From: Accumulibacter sp.
GTDB taxonomy: Bacteria; Pseudomonadota; Gammaproteobacteria; Burkholderiales; Rhodocyclaceae
Assembly: GCA_031276375.1 (NCBI GenBank)
Contig: JAISNE010000230.1
Coordinates: 1-6,857, forward strand
Direction: 5' to 3'
Length of the DNA: 6,857 bases
Both the position numbers and the translations under genes were made by a program. The notes beneath the pieces are model-generated. The model made no database searches. It was given only the letters and a program-made list of their open reading frames with translations, and was not told the DNA's origin. Below, in pieces: positions 1 through 5,332 of the stretch (positions are counted from its first letter, which is position 1; each line of letters begins with the position of its first letter).

Positions 1-7
1 AACGACC

Positions 8-283
8 ATGCCCTATACACCCGAACTGGTTCATGAGCTGAACACCCTGATCCGCTTCGATCCCGACTCCGGCCAGCAGGGGATCAAGGTGCACAAGAGC
101 GCCGACGAGCACGTCAAGGCGGCGGCTTGCCGGTTGCACGCCAAAGGCTTGATTACCCAGGCCGACGGCGGCTATCTGACTCGTCTGGGCCGCGAAGCCG
201 CCGAGCATGCGCGGGCCATGCTCGGTATTCTGACCGCGGGCGTCGCCGCTTCCGTCACATCCCCGTCGCCGCCAGAGCGTTGA
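8..283 (+). CDS. TIGR02647-type small conserved protein (possible winged-helix DNA-binding)
   Basis: This 91-residue protein looks like the small uncharacterised family TIGR02647, which is sometimes labelled DNA-binding. The match is recalled from the family pattern, not from a search. The visible signature is a GIKVH segment near residue 25, then KGLITQADGGYLTRLGREAA around residues 46-65. The latter has the look of a recognition helix, a wing (DGGYLT) and a final helix. No catalytic residues, signal peptide or membrane segment are seen. Family members are usually nearer 75-80 residues, so the last 12-16 residues, rich in Ala, Ser and Pro, look like a non-conserved extension. That extension runs 29 bp into the 3' end of the convergent dsbD. 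Only seven bases precede the ATG, so its ribosome binding site and promoter lie largely outside the window. The cellular role is unknown; DNA binding is inferred only from the fold-like pattern. Confidence 0.8.
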   Translation: MPYTPELVHELNTLIRFDPDSGQQGIKVHKSADEHVKAAACRLHAKGLITQADGGYLTRLGREAAEHARAMLGILTAGVAASVTSPSPPER

Positions 284-2042
284 GAAAGTCGTCGGGCGGC
301 TGGTAGCCCACGATCCGGACGCCCGTCAGTTCCTTGCCCGCCGGATCGAAAAAAATGATGCCGGGCGGCCCGAAAAGCCTGAAGCGGGCCAGCAGCGCCT
401 GGTCGTTCGGCGAGTTGGCCGTCACGTCGGCGCGCAGCAGCCGCCAGGTGGAAAGCTTTTCGCGCACGCGCGGATCGGCGAAGGTGGTGCGCTCCATGTC
501 CTTGCACGACGCGCACCAGTCGGCGTAGAAATCGAGCAGCACCGGCTGGCCGGCGGAGGCGATCCGCGCCTCCAGCTCGGCCAGCGAGCGCACGCGCTCG
601 AACGGCGGCGAACGCGGCTCGGCGCGCGTGAACGGGGCAAGGTCGAATCCGGAAAGCGAGGGAACGGCCAGGCGCGCGAGCGCGCTCGCCAGGACGGCGG
701 CAAGCAGGAGCAGGAACAGGCCGATGGCCTTGCCGAAGATCTGCCAGGCCTTCGGCTCGGGCGGCAAGGGGTCGACGGCGCGCAGCAGCACCGCCAGGAG
801 GATCAGCAGCAGCGCCCCGGCGGCCGTTTGCGCGTAAACCGGAATGAGCGGCGAGACGATCCACAGCGCGCAGGCGAGCAGGAGCACGCCGAAAATGCGG
901 TTGACCGCGACCATCCAGGGGCCGGCCCTGGGCAGCAAGGCGCCCGCCGACAGGCCGATGAGCAGGAGCGGCGCGCCCATGCCCAGGGCCAGGCAGAACA
1001 GGGCCAGTCCGCCGAGCAGCGCGTCGCCGGTGTTCCCGATGTAGAGCAGGGCGCCGGCGAGCGGCGCGGTGACGCACGGGCCGACGATCAGGGCCGACAG
1101 ACCGCCCATGAGCGCCGCGCCGGGCAGCGAGCCGCCGCGCAGCCCGGCCGCTTTTTCCGTCACCCGGCCTTGCAGGAAGGTCGGCAGGCGCAGTTCGAAC
1201 AGGCCGAACATCGACAGCGCCAGCGCGACGAATACCAGCGCGAAGCCGCCAAGCGCCCAGGCGTTTTGCAGGGCTGTGGAGATCAGCGTGCCGGACAGTC
1301 CGGCGGCCGCGCCGGCCACCGCGTAAACCACGGCCATGCCGAGCACGTAGGCCAGCGACAGGACGAAGGCGCGCCCGCGCGACACGGGCCGCCCGCCGCG
1401 GCCGGCGCCGACGATGAGGCTGGAAAGTATCGGCCACATCGGAAAATTGCAGGGCGTGACCGACAGGAGCAGCCCGATGCCGAAAAAACCGAGCGCCGTC
1501 CAGCCGAACGCCTTGTGCTGGAGCGCCATGGCGATGGCCCCGGATTCGTCGATTCCGCTGGCCTTGGCCGCCGCCACCTCCGCGCGCGCCGGGGTGCTCG
1601 CCCCCGTCGCGTCCGCCGGCTCGGGCAGTTCGAGCGCGATGCGCCGGGTTTGCGGCGGGTAACAGACGCCCAGCTCGCTCGCGCATCCCTGCGAAGTCAC
1701 TTGCAAGGTGAGCGGCAGGACGCCGGAACCATTACGTTCGACCGGCAGGCGGATCGTCACTTCCCGCTCGTAAATCTCGACCTTGCCAAAGGTCTCGTCC
1801 GTCGTCTCGCGGCCTTCCGGAAAGATGGCTTGCCCAAGCCGCGCTTCGCCCGGTTCGGCGGAAAAACGGAACTTGTCGCGATACAGGTAATAGCCCTCGG
1901 CAATCTCGAAACGCAGTTCGATCGTCTGGCCGTCCGGGGCGCGCGCCGACGCCTTGAAGGCCAGCTCCGGGCGCAGCAGTTCCTGTCCGCCGGCCAGCGC
2001 GCTCACCATCCACAGGAAACAAAGGAAAACTTTACGGATCAT
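255..2042 (-). CDS. dsbD: Thiol:disulfide interchange protein DsbD (protein-disulfide reductase)
   Basis: This 595-residue inner-membrane protein passes electrons from cytoplasmic thioredoxin to periplasmic partners; in E. coli these are DsbC, DsbG and CcmG, serving disulfide isomerisation and cytochrome c maturation. All three DsbD modules are present. A signal peptide covers residues 1-19. The periplasmic alpha domain carries Cys120 and Cys127 (QGCASELGVCYPP). The membrane domain, about eight helices over residues 180-456, carries Cys198 (TPCNFPMWP) and Cys323 (GPCVTAPLAG). The C-terminal thioredoxin-like gamma domain has WCASC (Cys510 and Cys513) and a likely cis-proline in FGPP near 560. 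These six cysteines correspond to E. coli Cys103/109, 163/285 and 461/464. Length is normal for the family. The ATG start is chosen because it opens directly into the signal peptide (MIRKVFLCFLWMVSALAGG), although no clear Shine-Dalgarno sequence precedes it. It lies 99 bp downstream of the co-oriented uncharacterised gene. The membrane motif has Asn where Val is usual after the first Cys-containing TPC. Confidence 0.96.
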   Translation of the reverse strand: MIRKVFLCFLWMVSALAGGQELLRPELAFKASARAPDGQTIELRFEIAEGYYLYRDKFRFSAEPGEARLGQAIFPEGRETTDETFGKVEIYEREVTIRLPVERNGSGVLPLTLQVTSQGCASELGVCYPPQTRRIALELPEPADATGASTPARAEVAAAKASGIDESGAIAMALQHKAFGWTALGFFGIGLLLSVTPCNFPMWPILSSLIVGAGRGGRPVSRGRAFVLSLAYVLGMAVVYAVAGAAAGLSGTLISTALQNAWALGGFALVFVALALSMFGLFELRLPTFLQGRVTEKAAGLRGGSLPGAALMGGLSALIVGPCVTAPLAGALLYIGNTGDALLGGLALFCLALGMGAPLLLIGLSAGALLPRAGPWMVAVNRIFGVLLLACALWIVSPLIPVYAQTAAGALLLILLAVLLRAVDPLPPEPKAWQIFGKAIGLFLLLLAAVLASALARLAVPSLSGFDLAPFTRAEPRSPPFERVRSLAELEARIASAGQPVLLDFYADWCASCKDMERTTFADPRVREKLSTWRLLRADVTANSPNDQALLARFRLFGPPGIIFFDPAGKELTGVRIVGYQPPDDFLNALAATGM

Positions 2043-2141
2043 GCGGATCGGGGTGAAAAGCCGTCATGCGCGACGCGAAATGCGAGGAACCGGCCGGAGT
2101 GTTTCGGATCTTCCCGTTCATCGTCTTTCACTTTTCATCTT
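2043..2141 (-). other. Gap upstream of dsbD with A/G-rich repetitive tract
   Basis: This 99-bp gap separates the uncharacterised gene from dsbD. Reading the minus strand, its first third (about 2111-2150) is a purine-rich tract of repeated GAAA, GATGAA and GTGAAA units, unlike the GC-rich surroundings. A TTGAAA hexamer lies 17 bases before a GATGAA hexamer in this tract. That spacing would suit a sigma70 promoter for dsbD, but the second hexamer matches the -10 consensus at only three of six positions. No convincing terminator hairpin with a T tract is visible, so read-through from the upstream gene is possible. Confidence 0.3.
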
Positions 2142-3695
2142 TCAATCGTTGCTCGCGACCTGCCAGAATTCGACTTCGTCGCCGCGCTCCAGGCAATCGG
2201 CCACGCGCAATCCGAACAGCAGTTCTCCGCCGCAATCGAAAAACCGGACGCCGGACGCCCGCACCAACAGGCCCGCCGGCAAAAGCAGCCTATCCCGCGC
2301 GCGATCCTCCTCCGAGGAAAGCTGGAACGCCGGATGGTACGCGACTTCCCCGGTCATCCAGTTGCGAATTTCGGCAACCCTCGGCGTGACGCCGCCTGGA
2401 AGCGGGTTGACGGCACAAAACAGGGTTCCGTCCCCGTTTTGCCACAGAGCGTTTATCACCGCCAGCAGGTAATTCTCCTGCCGGCCGACGGCAAGCAAAC
2501 CGTGCAGGGTCAAGCGGGACGCGCCATTCCCCGGCGCGCGCAGCAGCACCTGTTCGTTGCTTTCCCAATGCGCCAGGCGCCAACGTTCCTGCCCGAGATC
2601 GCCAGGCGGCCGCGCTTCGCGCCCGGCCGGCGGATCGTCCGTGGAAGAATCCGCCGGCAACATTTCTTCGAGCCGCTTGCCGCTCAGCAGGCGATGGATG
2701 CCGGCCAGCCCGGCGCAGACCGACAGAGTCGGCATGCCGTCCGTCGCGGCGGGCAAAACCGGCAGCGGATGCCGCAGGTTGCTGGACAGCCTTTCGAGCA
2801 AGGACTGGCAGTTCTTCGCGGAAAGGCAACTGCCGAGATTGAGGTTTTCCGGCGACTCTCCGGCCGCCAGCGCGTCGAGACGCTGGCGAATCTTGCGCTG
2901 GACGTTGCCCAGCGACAGCCAGCGGGGGAGATGGGCTTGACCGTCCTTTTCATGGATCGGCCGGTCCGCGGCGAGATCCAGCGGAATCGGACTGTATCTG
3001 GCATCCGTCGTGGTCGCCTGCCCGTCGATCCGCGTATGCTCGCGCCAGCGCGCCAGCCAGCGCACCACCACGGCCAACTGCCCGCTGGACAACGAGAAGG
3101 GTTGCGCCAGATGCAGCATCAGCGCCGTGGCGTACTGCCCGGAAACCGACGACGCGCGCGTTTCGCCAGGCAAGCGGTCTTCGACCATCTCCATGACGCA
3201 TCCGAGTTCTTCGGCCGCGAGGAAGAGCGTGTGGAAACTCTCCCAGAATCCCGGCCTCGGCGCGGCGCCTCCCGCATAGCCGGTCAACTGTTCCATGCGC
3301 AGGCAGGAGGAAACCCGGTGCGCCACGCGCGCCACGTATCTGGACATGGATTCATCGCCGTCCAGGCAGGCTTGCAAACAATGCTGATAACCGACGGCGT
3401 GAGCGCGCCAGAGACGAAGCGCCGCGTCGAGCGATGCCTGCTCATCGGCATCGAGCGGCAGCGGTCTGCCTTCGCATTGGCGCCGGCAGGCGGCGCCGGC
3501 CACGAACACCTCCTTGCGCAAGACTTCCAGTATCTTGAACCGCCCGCGAGGAGAAAGATCCTGGAGGTTCAGCGCCTCGATCTGCGCCGTCAGCCCGGAC
3601 AGCATGACCGAGGCGTCCCCTCGCGGCTGCGCCGCGAGCCACGCATACGCGCCATCCGCGTCACGGAAAGCCGCGCGACTCGCCGTCCGGTTCAT
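2142..3695 (-). CDS. Uncharacterised conserved protein, 517 residues
   Basis: I do not recognise a characterised function. The sequence resembles, from memory, a betaproteobacterial conserved hypothetical family of about 500-550 residues. Features in common are an N-terminal Phe-x-Asp plus WLAAQP segment, GRPLPLDADEQA near residue 77, YQHCLQACLDGD near 103 and a VCAGLAGIHRLLSG segment near 326-339. The C-terminal part (WESNEQ near 377, DGTLFCAVNPLPGG near 422-435) is predicted beta-rich, with a vague PilZ-like look that I would not call a domain. There is no signal peptide or membrane helix, so it is probably cytoplasmic. It is cysteine-rich, with CxxxC pairs at 70/74 and 106/110 and a further pair at 290/296. 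The start is uncertain. The frame is open upstream to an ATG at 3758 (538 residues), with other ATGs at 3743 and 3716. I prefer 3695 because the family-like N-terminus starts there, but none of the four has a good ribosome binding site. Upstream mce is co-oriented. Confidence 0.8.
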   Translation of the reverse strand: MNRTASRAAFRDADGAYAWLAAQPRGDASVMLSGLTAQIEALNLQDLSPRGRFKILEVLRKEVFVAGAACRRQCEGRPLPLDADEQASLDAALRLWRAHAVGYQHCLQACLDGDESMSRYVARVAHRVSSCLRMEQLTGYAGGAAPRPGFWESFHTLFLAAEELGCVMEMVEDRLPGETRASSVSGQYATALMLHLAQPFSLSSGQLAVVVRWLARWREHTRIDGQATTTDARYSPIPLDLAADRPIHEKDGQAHLPRWLSLGNVQRKIRQRLDALAAGESPENLNLGSCLSAKNCQSLLERLSSNLRHPLPVLPAATDGMPTLSVCAGLAGIHRLLSGKRLEEMLPADSSTDDPPAGREARPPGDLGQERWRLAHWESNEQVLLRAPGNGASRLTLHGLLAVGRQENYLLAVINALWQNGDGTLFCAVNPLPGGVTPRVAEIRNWMTGEVAYHPAFQLSSEEDRARDRLLLPAGLLVRASGVRFFDCGGELLFGLRVADCLERGDEVEFWQVASND

Positions 3696-3825
3696 TGACG
3701 GGGAAAACCCGACCATCGACAAACCCGCGAGGGACGAAAACATCCGGAACGGGCACATGGCCTTACGCGGTGTCCGGAGGATGGGTCGGGCTTACTCGCT
3801 CCATTTGGAACACGGGCGCGGAAGA

Positions 3826-4236
3826 TTACTTGCCGGGATCTTCACACAGTTCCAGCAGCACGCCGCCGGTGGCCTTCGGATGCAGGAAGGCGATGTCGAG
3901 TCCCTCGGCCCCCTTGCGCGGCGCCTTGTCGATCAACTGCACACCCTTGCCGGCCAGTTCGTCGAGATTTCCTTGCAGCCCTTCGCTGGCGATCGCCACG
4001 TGGTGGATGCCTTCACCCTTCTTTTCGACGAATTTGCCGATCGGGCCTTCCGGATCGGTCGATTCGAGCAATTCGATCTTGGATTGCCCGATCTTGAAGA
4101 AAGCGGTGCGCACCTTCTGTTCCTTCACTTCTTCGATCGAGTAGCACTTCAGGCCCAACTGCTTTTCCCAGAACTTGATGGCCTCGTCGAGGTTCTTGAC
4201 AGCGATGCCGATATGTTCGATATGCGAGAGCTTCAT
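3826..4236 (-). CDS. mce: Methylmalonyl-CoA epimerase
   Basis: This 136-residue cytoplasmic enzyme interconverts the (R) and (S) epimers of methylmalonyl-CoA. It links propionyl-CoA carboxylase and methylmalonyl-CoA mutase in propionate assimilation, or the reverse route to propionyl-CoA. It belongs to the glyoxalase/VOC metalloenzyme superfamily, with two beta-alpha-beta-beta-beta modules. The first opens with [19 protein letters not shown] and the second with [11 protein letters not shown]. Likely metal ligands, by family analogy, are His8, Glu55 (KIELLE), one of His78/His79 and Glu129 ([16 protein letters not shown]). Length is normal for the bacterial family. The ATG is supported by AAGGA at 4245-4249, eight bases upstream. 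No mutase, meaB or carboxylase gene is in the window; its upstream neighbour is a decayed, repeat-containing region and its downstream neighbour is the 517-residue gene. An alternative is another VOC-fold enzyme, but the ELLE and [12 protein letters not shown] motifs favour the epimerase. Confidence 0.93.
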   Translation of the reverse strand: MKLSHIEHIGIAVKNLDEAIKFWEKQLGLKCYSIEEVKEQKVRTAFFKIGQSKIELLESTDPEGPIGKFVEKKGEGIHHVAIASEGLQGNLDELAGKGVQLIDKAPRKGAEGLDIAFLHPKATGGVLLELCEDPGK

Positions 4237-4244
4237 GGTGACTT

Positions 4245-4249
4245 TCCTT
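4245..4249 (-). promoter_or_regulatory. Ribosome binding site of mce
   Basis: AAGGA, inside a longer AAAGGAAAG on the minus strand, sits eight bases before the mce ATG at 4236. It fixes this start. Upstream, at 4286-4291, is GATAAT, a five-of-six match to a sigma70 -10 hexamer, about 50 bases before the start codon. There is no recognisable -35 hexamer at the expected distance, so a promoter for mce here is possible but unproven. Confidence 0.65.
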
Positions 4250-4286
4250 TTTCAGTGAAAAAAAACAAAGCGGAGACAAGACGGGA

Positions 4287-4597
4287 TTATCCAACAAAAA
4301 ACGTCCCTTGCGGACCCGTCCCGCAAGAAACCGTCAATCGCCGCGGCGGTGGAAGCACTGGCACATGAAGCGTAGCGTCCTTGCGCGAGGCCAGCGCGGC
4401 GGCCTTGGCGGCGGGATCTGGGCCAACATGGGGTTGGTAAGGTCCTGCGCCATGAGGGTGAACGAAAACTGTTTGGCCCGGCACAGGGAGAGAAGCGATC
4501 CGGTGACGGTTTTGCAGGTTTCCAGGGCGACTCCGGTCCAGCCCAGGTTTCGCCCCAGCGCGACATCCAGCGGGGCATTGCGATGAACCGACACCAA
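4287..4597 (-). pseudogene. Unrecognised, probably frameshifted and 5'-truncated coding remnant
   Basis: Two overlapping minus-strand frames each look protein-like over half of this stretch. The first (about 4590 down to 4415) reads plausibly through LGRNLGWTGVALETCKTV and FTLMAQDLTNPMLAQ, with mostly G or C third positions. It then turns into Pro/Arg-rich nonsense. From about 4415 to 4287 another frame gives AAKAAALASRKDATLHVPVL and ends in TAA. Inserting one base near 4413-4418 would join them (…LAQ-DPAAKAAAL…). The apparent start (TTG or GTG at 4592-4597) lies inside the end of the neighbouring repeat element, so the true 5' part seems lost. I do not recognise the protein and found no motif that identifies it. 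It could also be non-coding GC-rich DNA, or an intact gene with a sequencing error. Confidence 0.35.
4295..4327 (-). terminator. Possible Rho-independent terminator
   Basis: On the minus strand a perfect 7-bp GC-rich stem (CTTGCGG at 4327-4321 pairing with CCGCAAG at 4313-4307) closes a 7-base loop. Five bases later comes a run of six T (4301-4296). The order stem then T tract suits termination of minus-strand transcripts entering from the decayed region before mce. The five-base gap between stem and T run weakens the call, and the hairpin overlaps the end of the possible coding remnant. Confidence 0.4.
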
Positions 4598-4702
4598 GTC
4601 GCGCTCAATAGGCCGTCAATATAGGCCGTCAATATTCCAGTCTGACGCGTCAAGATTTCAGTCATTTTTTTCGTATCACGATGGTTTGGCGGCAACTTGG
4701 TA
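4591..4702. repeat. Small repeat element, copy 1 (about 112 bp, imperfect terminal inverted repeats)
   Basis: The unit starts ACACCAAGTCGC (4591-4602) and ends GCAACTTGGTA (4692-4702), so its ends are imperfect inverted repeats of about 10 bp. Inside are a 13-bp tandem duplication (ATAGGCCGTCAAT at 4608-4620 and 4621-4633), a perfect 10-bp palindrome (TGACGCGTCA, 4643-4652) and a T7 run (4665-4671). Its first 90 bases are repeated in inverted orientation at 4834-4909. It is AT-richer than its surroundings and has no coding capacity of its own. Short size, terminal inverted repeats and a second nearby copy suggest a non-autonomous mobile unit (MITE-like) or a REP-like intergenic repeat. I could not see a target-site duplication. 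Confidence 0.6.
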
Positions 4703-4843
4703 TGAGAGGGCATCATAATCCACGGCGGAATCCCGGAAATGTTCGCGGCGTTGGAGCATGAAGAAGAGGGTGCGAAGGATTTCATGGGCGATGGCGACGA
4801 TAGCGCGTTTGTGCCCGCGGCGAACGACACCGGCGTGATACGC
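4676..4843 (-). pseudogene. C-terminal remnant of an IS110-family transposase
   Basis: The minus frame ending in TGA at 4676-4678 reads GVVRRGHKRAIVAIAHEIL, then RTLFFMLQRREHFRDSAVDY and DAL, over about 4831-4706. This pattern (RRGHKRAIVAIAH, a hydrophobic helix, then YRD or FRD and DYxAL) matches my recollection of the C-terminal end of IS110/IS116/IS902-type transposases (DEDD transposase plus Transposase_20 region). Only about 42 residues remain. The family usually continues after DYEAL for another 20 or so residues with a RNAPRW-like segment. Here the frame instead enters repeat copy 1 and stops after SYQVAAKPS. The N-terminal catalytic part is missing, and beyond about 4840 the frame lies in repeat copy 2. 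It is therefore a dead fragment trapped between two repeat copies. The assignment rests on motif memory, without a database search. Confidence 0.65.
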
Positions 4844-4909
4844 CAAAAAATGACCAAAATCCTGACACGTCAGACTTGAGTCAACGGCCTATTGACCGCA
4901 ACTTGGTGT
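4834..4909. repeat. Small repeat element, copy 2 (inverted relative to copy 1)
   Basis: Read on the minus strand from 4909, this runs ACACCAAGTTGCGGTCAATA and then GGCCGTTGAC, and continues to TATCACG at 4840-4834. It aligns with 4591-4680 at roughly 80 % identity by hand count, with small gaps and without the 13-bp duplication of copy 1. Its end GCAACTTGGT (4898-4907) is also identical to 4692-4701, the inner end of copy 1. Past TATCACG the two copies differ, because this one leads into the transposase remnant. Its outer end forms the last codons and the TAG stop of the ygfX-like gene. Confidence 0.6.
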
Positions 4910-5311
4910 GACGCTCCAGCGCAGCCACAGGCGCAGCAGGCGGAATTCCTCGCGCGTCATGTGGTCTGGAAAAAGCGCCAGGGAAATCGTTCCTTTTTCG
5001 CCTTCCGCTTGCAGGCGCAACACCACCAGCCAGAAAAAAACGGTGGTATCGGGAAGCGGGTTCGCCAGCAGGCTCGTTCCGTTCGGTAGAACGCATTCGA
5101 GAGCGCCGTCCCGGTAGAGGCGCAGGGACGCCACGCGCGGCGGACGAAACGCTTGCCGGAGCGAAACCGCCAGCGCGATCAGTAAACCGATGCGCAGGGG
5201 GCGCGGCCACGGCATGACGAGGAATGCGCCCGCCGCCGCGCAGTGCATGACACAGAGCGAACAGACGAGAAAAAGCGAGCGGCGCAGCCCGATGAAAACC
5301 GGAAACCGCAC
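4889..5311 (-). CDS. YgfX/CptA-type small membrane protein
   Basis: This 140-residue protein has the plan of the YgfX family (Cpta_toxin Pfam group). A short basic N-terminus (RFPVFIGLRRS) precedes two membrane helices at about residues 12-33 and 38-54, with the turn motif MPWPRPLR between them. A cytoplasmic tail follows, with strand-like LRLYRDGALECVLPNG and a C-terminal helix ending in LLRLWLRW. E. coli YgfX has been described as the toxin partner of SdhE/YgfY affecting cell shape, a role that is debated and cannot be assumed here; no sdhE gene is visible. The start is GTG at 5311, 21 bp after the fabF stop and in the same frame; the Shine-Dalgarno sequence is weak. The closeness to fabF suggests co-transcription. 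The last residues after LRWS (VTPSCGQ) and the TAG are encoded mostly by the inverted repeat element, so the native C-terminus has probably been replaced. Confidence 0.75.
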   Translation of the reverse strand: MRFPVFIGLRRSLFLVCSLCVMHCAAAGAFLVMPWPRPLRIGLLIALAVSLRQAFRPPRVASLRLYRDGALECVLPNGTSLLANPLPDTTVFFWLVVLRLQAEGEKGTISLALFPDHMTREEFRLLRLWLRWSVTPSCGQ

Positions 5312-5332
5312 CGCTCGCCGGGACAGGAGGGC

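Noticed and set aside
172..1686. A 504-residue minus-strand frame within dsbD
   Set aside because: It is an out-of-frame shadow of dsbD, Arg/Ala-rich, with none of the membrane helices or cysteine motifs.
828..3698. A 956-residue plus-strand open frame spanning dsbD, its leader and most of the 517-residue gene
   Set aside because: It is antisense to two well-supported genes and its product is an Arg/Gln/Ala/Pro-rich composition without domains. This is typical of a stop-poor frame opposite high-GC third positions.
3514..4368. A 284-residue plus-strand frame across mce and the end of the 517-residue gene
   Set aside because: It is antisense to mce, which has full family motifs and a good ribosome binding site. 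The plus frame shows no family features.
4608..4633. Possible start of a CRISPR-like or longer tandem array
   Set aside because: There are only two 13-bp units with no spacer between them. This is a simple local duplication inside the repeat element.
4252..4857. A 201-residue minus-strand frame through the repeat region
   Set aside because: Its translation is Ser/Pro/Arg-rich and ignores the better-supported transposase frame and coding-remnant frames. It simply happens to lack stops.
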